From positions 308,501 through 372,500 of the forward strand of contig CAUYUJ010000869.1 in assembly GCA_963575745.1 (NCBI GenBank): a stretch of 64,000 nucleotides of DNA, given 5' to 3'. This document shows positions 30,657-41,600 of this stretch, piece by piece. The position numbers were made by a program, and so were the translations under genes. Under the pieces are notes generated by a model. The model made no database searches, was not told the DNA's origin, and was given only the letters and a program-made list of their open reading frames with translations. Within the stretch, counting starts at the first letter, position 1. The number at the start of each line of letters is the position of its first letter. This DNA is from Prorocentrum cordatum. Taxonomy: Eukaryota > Sar > Dinophyceae > Prorocentrales > Prorocentraceae.

Positions 30657-31463
30657 GTGCTCCAAGGCGATAAGGATGCCTCTATTTCTACGCTCCCTTT
30701 ACCTCCTGACCTGGAGACTGGGGCCTGCACCACTGTGGTGGAGCTCGTCGCGCGCCAGGCGGAGTATTGGCGGCGCTTGCCTAAGGAGCGTGAGCAAGCC
30801 AGGATTGCGGAGTTCTTCCCCGGCGCACGGGCGTCAAGCCAGAATACGTCATGGTGAGTTCACAATTCTGAGCTGCTTCCAACATCACCGCACGGTACTG
30901 ACACTGACGGAGAGCGCGCAGATGCGACGGTCGTCCGGCTCAGGCCGCTGGTCGGGAGTGGTGCGAGCTGCGCGGACATCGGCGGCAACACGGCGCTGCG
31001 GCGGCCTTCCAGAACGACGTGCGAGGGAGGCCGGTTCGTCGCCGCGCTCTCGCAGGAGCGAGAGCCGCACAAGACCACCTCGACATCTAGCGGCATGGGC
31101 GGAAGTTATCACAGGCGTCACAAACTCTATTCGAAAAGAAAACACGTGTCCGACCCGTACGCTGCGGACAGGCGATCCCGAGTCGTCAAAGGTGCTGGCC
31201 AATCACCAGTCGTCCAATCGCCTGTGACGTCCCACAGGCGTCGGAGACGCCATCGCACAGGGCGAACGAGTCGGGGGTCGCCGCACCCTGCCTGCGCTGC
31301 AAGTGTCCTTGGCGATCGGCTGCTGGCGGCCGCGAGGGCCAAGACGCCAGCCTGGGGAAAAGCAAGAAGTTACGGTGAGGAAATGCTGCTTACCGTGACG
31401 CGGCGGCGGCCCCTGCGACACGCCATGCCATGCAAGCTGATGACATGCAGCCCTGCTTCGTAG
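30657..31463 (+). CDS. Possible two-part unknown gene
   Basis: One frame is open from 30657 to a TGA at 30855-30857 (protein-like: STLPLPPDLETGACTTVVEL, ARQAEYWRRLPKERE) and again from about 30858 to 31463 in the same phase (GGRFVAALSQEREPHKTTS, YHRRHKLYSKRKHVSD, ending LMTCSPAS). The TGA lies in ATGGTGAGTTC, which has a good 5' splice-site consensus, so an intron removing the stop is possible; an AG acceptor candidate is near 30920. No domain is recognised. The C-terminal part is Arg/Ser-rich. A processed unknown gene and chance openness in GC-rich DNA are both possible. Confidence 0.25.
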
Positions 31464-31589
31464 GTCGGAAGGCAAAAGCGTGGAAACTCGACGCTTGGGG
31501 ACTGGGCCGTGCTTAGCATGTCGTGCAGAAGCGTGGTGGCCCAGAACCGGCGGCGCACCACGCTAAGTAAACGTCCCTCCATCTTTGCC

Positions 31590-31735
31590 TGCCCCCCCTC
31601 TCCCCTCCTCTCCCCTCCTCACCCCATCACTTACTTCCCCCCTGCCGATCGCGGCCCTCCCTCTCTCCTCCTCTCCCCTCCTCTCCCCTCCTCTTTCCTC
31701 CTCTTCCCTCCTCTCCCCTCCCCTCACTCCCTCAA
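31590..31735 (+). repeat. CCTCCTCTCCC minisatellite
   Basis: About 145 bp of CT-rich units of 10-11 bases. Further GAG-rich low-complexity tracts lie at 31938-32050 and 32565-32740; between and beyond them to 33150 I see no supported gene. Confidence 0.8.
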
Positions 31736-33149
31736 GGTCCAACATGCTACGTATCGAGAATGCGCGGATGGAGCTCCCAGCCCAATCTCCGTGCCCAACT
31801 CTCACGCGGGACCGATCCGTGAGGGCCATGAGGCCGGCACCGGGGCAGCCGAACAAGCCCGTCGCATGAATTTCGTTGCGTCTGGATCTGCGGGCACTCC
31901 CATAATAACAGCCGCTATCCCTGGAGCCAGCCTGAGATGTTTAAGGAGGAGGAGGAGGAGGAAGGAGGAGGAGGAGGAGGGAGGAGGAGGAGGGCAACAT
32001 CCCTCATCGGATCAGCGCCAGCAGCGTCAGGACGAGGAAGAGGAGGAGATTCCCCATCCATCCCTCTATCGTCTCCCCTCCCGTCTCCTCCCCACCCTCG
32101 ATTCTCTTTTCCTGCCCCCCCACACGCGGGCGACCGTCCTCAGGGCCCCCAGGCCCTTGGCCTGTCCCGGGGCGCCTTCTGGCCACGATTGTAAAGCGGA
32201 TCCAACCGAGGTTACGAGGCGACCCAATGGAGCCTCAGAAAGGAGAAAGGCATCAAACAAAACTCTATCTTCGAGCCTCCTCGAAGTCCCTCCTCGCCGG
32301 CTGGAAGCGGTCCCCCGACCCCTCTTCGCCCTCACCCGCGGCTCCCGTCTGCAGCAGCGGATGGGCAGACGGCCTTCAGCGGCGCCGAGACGCCGCCCGC
32401 GGGCGCGCCTGCGCTTCTGGGTTTGGCGCGAGCAAATTGGAAATGCGGAGGAGCGGGGAGTGCCTGAGAAGGTCCGAGATACGAAGAATGATGGGGCTCG
32501 ATGCGGGAATGGCGGGTGGAAGGTGGGAAAGGAGGGCTGCGGGCAGCTTGGGGGGGGGGAGTGGACGGGAAGGAGGAGGAGGAGGGGGAGGACGATGAGT
32601 AGGATGAGGTAGAGGAGGAGGAGAAGGAGGAGGAGGAAGAGGAGGAACAGGAGGAGCAAAAGGACGAGGAACCGCCAGACAACAAAAAAACAGGCGAGGG
32701 CAAAGGCGAAGGCAAAGGCGAGGCGGAGGGAGGGACAGGCATCTCCTCTCCTTTTCCTGTGGCTTCGCCCCTCAACTCGCCTCAATCGCCTGCCCCAGCT
32801 CAGTCAACCTAAACTGCCAAAGTTCATGCCCCGCGACCCCCCCTTTCCGATTCGATTTCCTAGACAGCCTCTTCATATTCATCCTCATCTTCCACCGAAG
32901 CCAATCGAGCCAACAAAAATACGGAGGCACCCAAAGGAATGGAAGCAACAAGAGGAGTCCACGTACCCAGGGTTGTCTGTGGTTTCGTTTCCTCTCATCC
33001 CCAAGAAGGGAACAGGATGAGAAGGACCAGAGACCCAAGATGCACCGACGACGCAGCAATACATCCTCCCGTTCCAAGCATCCCTGTCGAAAGTCATTGT
33101 TGCAAACTCTGTTTCCCATGCAAAGGCCAGAAACCGATGGGCCAGCCTT

Positions 33150-33670
33150 TTAAATGAGAGCCACTGTTCGGAGAGAAAACGTTGCATCCTTCCAGCAACA
33201 AGTGAGGACCGCGGGCAAAGAGGGTCATACGGTTCAGCGAAGTGTCCACCGACATCCCCGTTCTTAAACGGCCCTCGGAAACGCCCTCCGTGCGCGCAGC
33301 TGGTATAATATGTTCGAACTTCTGGCTCTCTTACGCATGGAAATCTCAAACGATAGCCCCAGGTTGAAAAAAGGAGCCGTCTTCCGTTCCTGTATATGTT
33401 GCAAACATGAAAAACGAATGTGCGCGGCGCTGAGACGACAGTCCCATTCTGTGTTCCCATAAGAAAAGTAAGCTGCAGCCATGTGACTGCTGCACGCTTG
33501 TAAACCCACTGCGCGCAGCGTCAAAGCGAGAACTTGACTTTGAAAACGGCCCCCCCTCTCCATACTTGAAACTGTTGTAAGCTTTGAAAGCGAATGTGGG
33601 CGGCGCCAAGACGGAAGCCCCGTTTCCCCCCCTCGATCCTCGCAACTGCTACAACTTCCAAATTCTCAAA
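33150..33670. repeat. Diverged repeats around a GTTGCAAAC / GGCGGCGCCAAGAC motif
   Basis: Loosely repeated blocks, for example GTTGCAAACATGAAAAACGA followed by GCGCGGCGCTGAGACGACAG near 33395-33445 and TTGTAAGCTTTGAAAGCGAA followed by GGCGGCGCCAAGACGGAAG near 33570-33620. Copies are too diverged to define a unit length. No coding region recognised. Confidence 0.35.
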
Positions 33671-34004
33671 TTGGCAAGCGTTTAAAGAATATCAGGCGGG
33701 GCGCCCAGCCGGACCAACCTGCAAGGCTGAGCCCAGGATATGCGTCGAGGCATGATCTCAGGGCCTTGCTGAAGGACCCCTTGCACGGGTCCAAGCAGAC
33801 AAGGAACTTCTCTGAACGTTCCCGCGGCGTGTTCCAGGAACGTTCTCGGCGCAGAAGGGCCTGTATAAGTGCGTCCTTCACGAGCTGCTTTTACCTCTCA
33901 GCTGCGATTTGCCCTCGATGGGGTTCAGCATCTGGTTGAGTTTCTCGGTCTTGTTTGTTTTTCCCTCGTAGCTGTCGAAAGACGAAATGCCCTGAGCCGC
34001 CCAT

Positions 34005-35015
34005 TTAGGACGGTCTGGGTGGCGCCATGAATCTTGCCATATTCAACCAGCCATGCATCGCGCACTGAAGGGAACTCGCCAATGTCACGATTGGGCGCCA
34101 AATCCCGGCGAGTTTCTTCATCGCAGGGGCAACGCCTAAGGGGGCAGCGTCGGGGCCATCCCCTAGGCCGCCAGCCCCTGGCGCAGCAAGCTCACGCATC
34201 GCCGCGCCAGTCCGGGCCAAGTCCATCTTGCCGCCGATCGCACGCGCCAACATGTCGAGCTCGGACCCATTGGCTCCGCTGCCAGCCGCCGCCGGGCTCT
34301 GGGCGAGGGCCGCCACGTCCTGCTGCTCGAGCTTGCAGTCGAGCTCCCTGAGAGCCCTTTGGAGCTCATCGTCGTCATCGTCAATCACCTTGGTCTAAAT
34401 GTTTGCTCTTGCTGGAGCTCTTCATCTGGCGCATGAGCGCCTTCGACATCTTCGGGTCGATCGTGCAATCATATTGCTCGCGCTTGCTCTGCGTCATCTG
34501 GGCCACGGATTTGAACGCATGTCCATGCGCTGCGCTGCTTGCTGAACTGCTGCCCCCTGTCGACCACGCCGCGGAACTCGAGCTATCACATCGCCGCAGG
34601 GCGCGACCACCAGCCGTTTTCTACGAAGATAAATTGGCTGCCAATACCCTTTTGCACTCCTTGTTCTTCTACGCATGTTTCTTCGGGGTGGCAAAGCCGA
34701 GGAGTTCTCCCGCCGCCGAGGCCGCGTTCTCCCTGATATGGCAAGCGCAGGCCTTCCTCTCCGCGCGGGCTGCGCGCCCGGCCTCCTCCCCCTTGAACAT
34801 CGCGGTCATCTCGCGAGCGCTGTCGAGTACACCGTGGATGTGCGCATCGCGCTGGGCGCCGCCTTCGGGGCGCTAGCGGCGCTGGCTCGCGCCGGCGTAG
34901 CAGCCCTGGTTTTCGCTCCGGCCGCGCGGCGAGCTACCTCGATATGTCTCGGCACGCAACCCCATGGCACTCGATCTTGGGAGCTGCGCTTCTCTGAGAT
35001 AGGGCAGGGCTGATC
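34005..35015 (-). pseudogene. Frameshifted gene of unknown function
   Basis: Protein-like sequence runs on the minus strand through several frames. First MFKGEEAGRAARAERKACAC to GELLGFATPKKHA with a stop. Later AFKSVAQMTQSKREQYDCTI and MRQMKSSSKSKHL in another frame. Then a 127-residue frame (34005-34388) starting IDDDDDELQRALRELDCKLE, with helix-forming Leu/Glu pattern, a Gly/Ala-rich middle and PAMKKLAGIWRPIVTLASSL. The overlap GTGATTGACGATGACG is read in two frames, showing a single-base shift at about 34385. Not recognised; the charged and coiled-coil-like character resembles a Gag-like or accessory protein, but that is a guess. Confidence 0.4.
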
Positions 35016-35099
35016 TGCGTTCGCGACATGGAAGGGTTCTGCTGCGCCGAGGTGGACATGCCCGCGAGGTCGCGCTAGCTGGCCTGGGGATCTTCTGAC

Positions 35100-38000
35100 C
35101 CAGGTCAATCCAAACCCGGGTCAGCACGAAACCAACAAAAACTGCAACGCAGGGAAAAAACTGCAACGCAGGTCTTCGCAAGGCCGGGTCAGCCAATATG
35201 CGCGGCCGCCTCGCGGCCGCGAGCGGCTCGCTAACCCGGGTCAGCCAGAGGGGGTCTTCGCAGGATCCTGCAGGACAGGTGCCCTGGCTGACCCCTGTTT
35301 GCATTGACCCCCGTCTCTTGAGCCCCGACTGGCTCGCGCCGAGGCTGCTCCGGAACGGGGGAGGTCGAGGTTGGAGGACAACGCTTCGCTAGAACCAGCT
35401 CTCTGGACCTCGGAACCCAGATCCGTCAGATCCAGCTCTGGAGCGCTTCTCGCGAGCAGCCCGCCGAGTCCCCGGGCCAACGCGAGGCGCGACGAAGCGC
35501 GGCGTCTCGGGGTGGATCGGAGAGCAAGGCCAACGCCCCTGGCAGGCCATCCCAAAATAAAAAGTTCCACGCGCGATGTCAACGGCGGCCCGGCGAGCTC
35601 GCTCGGGCGCCCCTTCCCCCGTAGCATTGAAAAGGATGGCTATCTCCCGCGCGCGCGCCATTGGACAGAATGGGGTGCGTTTGGCAGGGGCCGAGGAGTA
35701 GCTGGGAAAGTTCGCAAACTTACGTCGTGGGTTCTGTCTAGTTGCAGACTCGCAATTAGCAGAGAATGCGCGGCACGCAAGCCCATGGGGCGACTCGGCG
35801 ATGTCACGCTGAGGGAAGCGAACTGGAAGGGCCGTTAATCCAACGTCCGATGGGAAGAAGCCCGCGCAGGGATCGAAACAAGCACTGTCCAAATGCTGTC
35901 GTCCACGCGTAAGACCCCCTGCAAAACCTGAGAGGCCGGGGCGCTGGGAAATCCAGTCGGCGCAGGCAGTCTCCTAAATCAGCCAACGTCGCGGGCTCTG
36001 ACAGGCTGGCGCCCATGGCCCACCCTCGCTTGCATTTGAATACCTCCTCTCCGGCTGCAGAAAAACAGTTGCTCTTAACGTGGCGTAGCGCGTTAAATAT
36101 GCGGCTAATCTGATGAGAATTTGACGCGCATGCATCATGTCACCTGGTCTGTATAAACGTCATGTCGATTGCTTGCCCCCGTGCCCGGCCACTCCCGCGC
36201 GCGCGTTGCGCCGTGAGCCCCCCAGCGAGGTCTCGCACGCACCATGCGCCACGGGCGAGACGAGCGCCCGCGAAAAACTTGGAGACGTCTGCTGCGCAAA
36301 AACTGAAGAAATTAATGTTTTGCACACGACGTCGACATTTCGTTGGCCAGCGCGGTTCGACTTTCAGCTGGGCCCGGGTAGAATGGGCCCGAATAACACT
36401 CGGCAGCTCATTCGGTTTCCACAGTGCCCATGCAGTATATGATGTGCTAAGCGAATCGCACGAGCGACATTTCCCAGGGCACGCTGTTGGGCGGCATACT
36501 ATGCAGGCGCGATTTCTCGCACGCGCGCGCTCCTCCTTGCGCGCGAGGCTGCCGCCCGCGCGGGACAGACACTCACCTTTGTAATTGATATATGCACGCG
36601 CTATGTGGTCGGGCTGCGCTGGCACGAGATCCCCCTAACGCGCGGGAAAGCGTTGGTCGTCGAATGCGCGCCGCCGCTTCGCAGCGCTCCTGCGCGCAAG
36701 ATCTAGCGCGCGCTGGCGGCGGGCGGGGCCCTCGAGGAATATTTTCCAAAATGGCAGAGGCACTGGCGCCAAGGTCCGCCCGCGCGCGCGCCAGATGCCT
36801 GCAGTCCTCCACCAGTGCGTTCCTAAACGTGACCCGGCGGAGATTCTCTCGCGCAACACGGTTTGGCTTGTCTCGAGTTGCGAACGCCGGATACGCAAGC
36901 CCAGGGAAGTAATGCGCGGAAGCGTCGCGAGAGCGCGCGCGTCCAGCGATGCCGTCGCAGCTGTTCTTCTGCCCGCTGTCAAAGCTTAGCTGGGGAGGCG
37001 CCCGCCGGCGCGCCCCGGCATTGGCCGCGCCGAAACGCGCCGCAGCAGAGAAGGGGAGCACATTTAACGCGTCGGCTAATGTCATGAATCACCTGGGTGC
37101 CAAAGAAGACTGACGCTGCACGTTGATGACCGATGCTATCGCTGACTCGATCCAACTTCGAAGAGAGCACCCGTGCCTTCGCGCGCAGGTGTGACAACAT
37201 GTATGTGCTATGATTGCTGACATGCATGAGCCACGATGCAACCGCGCATCGCTAGATCCCAAAAACCTGGGCACACATGTGGAAACGTGGATATGAACCA
37301 TGCGTTTCGGAAAGATGCTACCTGACTGCAGAAAAGCTCTCGCGATTACTCTAGACATTCTATTCCTGCTCCTCTTCTAGGAACGATGCGCGACACCATG
37401 CTGCAATCATGCATTCTGCAACTTGCGCGCGCCCCCAAGCTCTTGCATAGTCGATGGCTATACTCTGAGAATCATATGGCGCACCAAGCTTCATGCCCTC
37501 CTACATCAAGCAACATCCCAACGTCCTCAGTGACAACGAAAAAAACGCTCTTTTCGAGGAAAGGAGGTCCTGCGAGGGGCATGATTGTCGAAAGAAACGG
37601 GCGCCCAACTCCGGGTCACACCGAAGCTATATCAGAACGTTGAGTGACAGCGCGCGTGAGAAGGACGGAGAATCACGCAAGCGGGGAAAATCACGCAACC
37701 TGTCATGCTCTCCGCGAGCGCGCTGACGCGCTGCTTTCTGGGCAGGGGGCTGGATGGCACCATGAACCAAGCTTGCTCTATATCGCAGAACGTGCGCTGT
37801 CGATCTACAGGCAATTATCAAAACGCCTAGGCTCCACCACGAATTTGCGGCCCGCGATTTGCACCGCGGGCGGTGGATTTGGTCACCTGTTTTTCTATGC
37901 GTTGAATCGCAGTGCCCCTTGAACCGCGCGACGCCCCAATGCCGCAAAAGGTCGTTGCGCCTCCGCGCAGACGGGGCTTGCTGAGTGCACCTCTGCCCAC

Positions 38001-38530
38001 TGTCAGTCATCATAGCAACGCGCAGAAGTGACGCATCGGGCTAGCAGTCTTGGGGGCACCAGAAGATGGTGGAGGTGGCAGAGGTAGCCTTACCCAAACT
38101 GAAAGCGAAACGTTCTAGCAAATATGGCGGCCTCAAGGGGTGGCTTCGCCGCGCGCAAGACAATTCGGATGGGCGGTTTTCTGTTCATGTTTTCAACCAT
38201 GATGGACGGCGCACGCGCTGCACTGAGGCCACGAAGCGAGGCCCAGACATCACTGTTGCCGCTCCCGCGCTGCAGCCATAACACGACGATGAATCCGGCA
38301 CTTCGCATTGCGGCACTTTGCCGTCTGTCAGGGAAACCTTGCGCGCAGGCCATTCGCGCGCATGTTCCCACAGTCCTTCCTCGCACCTATATTCGCCACT
38401 CGGGCCAAGAGCTTTCGGTTGGAAGGCGATGGACAAATTCTCACCAACTCTCTCGGGACCCCGGGATAGAATTTACAAGTGTAGGCACGTGCTGAGCGCG
38501 CGCTGTCCAACCTATGGGTTTTGCCCAAAC
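35100..38530. other. Long unassigned region
   Basis: GC-rich DNA with CGCG-rich stretches and no supported gene. Small repeats are visible: AAACTGCAACGCAGG twice at 35137-35176, a CCCGGGTCAGC element several times at 35095-35250, and a loosely matching GCGGCTAAT ... CACCTGG block near 36095-36145 and 37070-37095. Open frames up to about 170 codons have biased Arg/Ala composition and no motif. Confidence 0.45.
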
Positions 38531-38539
38531 AAACGCGCA

Positions 38540-38598
38540 CGGTATACATATATATATATATATATATGTGTATATATATGTATATGTATATATACACA
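38540..38598 (+). repeat. (TA)n microsatellite
   Basis: About 58 bp of TATA/TGTA dinucleotides just outside the distal end of the DIRS-like element. Smaller runs occur at 46541-46570 and near 50855-50895. Confidence 0.9.
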
Positions 38599-38601
38599 TC
38601 G

Positions 38602-38745
38602 CTGCGGCCAGAAAGATTTCATTTCTGACAGCGCGGGCGGCGCCGGGAGCTCTGCCGGCGCAGACTGTCGAGGAAACGGCGCTGCTGCACTGGCGATCGC
38701 GGCTCTGCCGATCCCGCCCCTGGAAACAGGGATGAGCCAAGGAGG
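38602..38745 (-). repeat. B2 terminal repeat of the DIRS/Ngaro-like element
   Basis: Direct partner of B1 (38848-38993), at the 3' end of the element. Confidence 0.75.
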
Positions 38746-38753
38746 GCGAGGCG

Positions 38754-38828
38754 GGGCGCGAAGCGATGGGATAGATGCGGCCATTGACGCTTGCGACCGC
38801 CAGATTATAGACGCGAAAGCACAAACAT
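38754..38828 (-). repeat. A2 repeat of the DIRS/Ngaro-like element
   Basis: Matches A1 (44976-45050) in the same orientation and lies between B1 and B2. Confidence 0.7.
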
Positions 38829-38847
38829 CATCCCGCCCCCTGCGCCG

Positions 38848-38993
38848 CGGCCAGAAAGACTTCATTTCTGACTGCGCGGGCGGCGCCGGGAGCTCTGGCA
38901 GCGCAGACTGTCGAGGGAACGGCGCTGCTGCACTGGCGATCGCGGCGTTGCCGATCCTGCCCCCGAAACAACGATCCCCAAGGAGTGCAACAA
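38848..38993 (-). repeat. B1 repeat of the DIRS/Ngaro-like element
   Basis: About 145 bp, roughly 88% identical to 38602-38745; includes GGCGGCGCCGGGAGCTCTG and GGCGCTGCTGCACTGGCGAT. Lies about 0.9 kb downstream of the recombinase stop. Confidence 0.75.
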
Positions 38994-39894
38994 GCCCCTG
39001 CGGGCCGTCAAAAAACAAATACAGCTTGGAACTTCACCGAGCGTCTAAACCTTCTGGGAGGAGCTCTGACATACACGAAGAGCGAGAGCCTGCCTGAAAC
39101 ATGTCACGATGTCTTTGCACAGGGATCTAGGGCATGGTGCAGCTACTTTGGTCATGAACTGCAAGGGCGCTGTCAGAGATGTTCGACATTTTCCTGTCAA
39201 CGCGACATGTGGATGATTTGCACGCGCAGATACCCTTTGGCGACTGGCACAGGCCACAGAGGATATAAATATCCACCCATAACGAGAGCAATCTGGCGCG
39301 CTTCCTCCACGGGGCTCCATGCATGCAAAAATCTACTATTGTCTGTCTAGCATTGGCATGTTGCAAGATTCGCGAGATTGGCGGCGCACTCCAGACACGA
39401 GAATCCACAGGGACTCTCTAGAACGATGGGCACTCGAAGCTGCGTGCATAACTGAGGCAAACTCATTAGCTGATTACCTGCAACCATTTCCTGGGCATCT
39501 GGAGGGGAGAGGCTTGGGAGACCCATCGCACACTCTCTATGTTTCAAAAGCGGCGGCCCTGTCGCTCCGCCTCGCCGCGCTGTCGACCACGAGGGGCACA
39601 ACATGCCCATCCACACGGCGCAGATGTGGCCACCTCGATGCCATTATCTGATCAGCTTCTGGTTGCGCGGCCGCGTCAGGTCGCACTCACCCCAACGCAT
39701 CAAGTCCCACTCGAAGACAGGGATGCCCTGGAGCCCTGCGTCGCAACGCCAAGCTTGCGACCAGCGCCTCGCGCCGCTGAAAAGCTCAAGGGCGACCTGG
39801 CCCCGTGGGGCCCGGGCGGCGGCGGCTGACAGGTCCTGCCGAGGAGCTGTCCAGCACGGCCGCGGCAAGCCTTGGCGTGCTCGCGCGCGACCTT

Positions 39895-41063
39895 CTACAG
39901 GCGCCCCAAGACCTGGTTGAGCCTGCCCCCCTTCTCGCAGCGGCGCAGCGTCTTCATGCTCGCCCAGCGCCCGCGGCGAAGCACCCCGCGCAGGTCCCGC
40001 CGCCCGCTGGCGATCTCGTGCGACGCGCCTCCGTGCCGGCACTGGTGCAGGTGGTTGATCCCGATCCCCTCCAGGTCCAGCAGCTGCACTGCTCTGCTGA
40101 AGTGCTTCGCCGGCTCCGCGCACTCGAAGGGGAACAGGCCCGGCCCCGCTCCGCGGCGCAGCAGCAGCAGCCCCGGCATCAGGTCGAAGTACTCCGAGCT
40201 GTCCAGTACCAGCGCCACGCCGTGCGGCCCCGTCTTGGAGGGCTGCGCCCCCTCCTCGGGGCGCAGCGCCACGCCCCGCAGCGCGCGGTCCGAGCCGGCG
40301 CCCGACTGCGGCGCCACGAGGCCCTCCGCCCGCACCCCGATCACGCCCACGGGCCCGAGGCACAGCGCGCGCCAGGGCGACGCGCGCACATCTCCCAAGG
40401 GCTGCCGAGGAACATCATGGCATTCAGGATCACGTGCACGACCGCGAACGGCATCGGCAACCCCGTCATCGCGGGGGCCAGCTTGTCGCATCCCGCCCGG
40501 GCCCGGACGGCCCGCCCCAAGTCCGCCCCCGCGCGCCCCTGCCGCCAGTGGAAGGCCGCGGCCGCCCTCGGCTTGCTGAAGTCGCCCGCGGCCCCGCCCT
40601 CGAAGTGCATCGCGTCGCCCCGCATCGCCAGAGCCTCGCCCATCTCGGCCAGCGTCTCCAGCGGCAGCTGATGGGCGGCCGCCCACGCCAGGAAGCCCGC
40701 CATCAGCTCGCGGCAGAGCATCTCCTGCCCCACGGTCGCCGACCTGGTCTCGAGGGGGGTATTCCCGCGATCCCAGCTCTCCTGCGCCTCCGCCAACCGC
40801 CTCTGCCTCCCCTGCGCGCGCCCCTCGCGGCGGGGCGCCTCGGCGATCGGCAGCGCGGCCGCCCGCCTCAGCTTCGCCGACGGCGCCGCTGACGCCCTGG
40901 CGCGGGACGACACCCCCGTCGTGGCCGAGGCGCCCGCAGCCGCGCCGCGGCTCCGCGCGCGGCTCCGGGCGAGCATCGCCTCGGCTGGGGGCGGGCGGTC
41001 GGCTTCCCAGGAAGGCCCGACGATGCTCGGGCCCAGGCGGCTGGAAGATGCGGGGGGGCTCAT
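39895..41063 (-). pseudogene. Tyrosine recombinase with Tyr-to-Cys change
   Basis: The N-terminal DNA-binding part is in one frame (NTPLETRSATVGQEMLCREL, ELMAGFLAWAAAHQLPLETL, MTGLPMPFAVVHVI). The catalytic end is in another: VALVLDSSEYFDLMPGLLLL, HQCRHGGASHEIASG with the Arg of the H/C-x-x-R box, RRGRWASMKTLRR, then CEKGGRL. At the position of the nucleophilic tyrosine (RRYEK in related proteins as I recall them) there is cysteine, codon TGC at 39937-39939, one transition from TAC. The stop is TAG at 39895-39897. With the frameshift and the missing Tyr the enzyme should be inactive. Confidence 0.68.
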
Positions 41064-41600
41064 CGGCAGGATTATCTTCGGACATCACCCATCTCACCGT
41101 CGCTGTCACTCCTGTCCCCCAGCAATAAACACCCCACTGTCTGCAGATACGATTCGCCCCCTTGACCGATGACATCCCCTTGCTCATCATCATCGCCACC
41201 AACGCCGCATCGACGACGAAGAGGAGACGGCGGCCATGATTACAAAGGCGACGGGGCTGGCGTTCCAGCGCCCAGAGGACGCCCCTCGTTTCAAGCATTG
41301 GCATGGACTCGAGCTGCCGCCGCCAGGCCGCGCTGGCCGCGCGCCAGGGCCCCGCCATCAGCCCGGTCGGTACCTCATCGAAGTCAGCCTCCGAAGGTGC
41401 CCGAGCAGGCCCAGGATCCTGAGTGACATCCACCAGATGCTCTCCTTCGGGGCGGCACCGCGCGTGAAGTCGGGCTCGGGCACTGAGCTCGCCGCGCTTG
41501 CTGAAGCGCCACCTCTCATTCGCGCGACCCGCCCGCCGAACCAGCGCCTGGGCTTCTCGCCCTCGACCGCGCCTCGGCCCCGCGTCAGACGCCATCGCGG
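41060..41600 (-). pseudogene. RNase H-like and connection region
   Basis: Reads ATAMASDAGPRR, a basic region, MLETRGVLWALERQPRRL and the block VRWVMSEDNPADEPPR. The WxxSxxNPAD motif is the hallmark at the end of the RNase H domain of DIRS-like elements. Same frame as the RT core. Confidence 0.6.

Noticed and set aside
38328-38600. Tyrosine/isoleucine-rich frame at 38.5 kb
   Set aside because: It is a translation of the (TA)n microsatellite.
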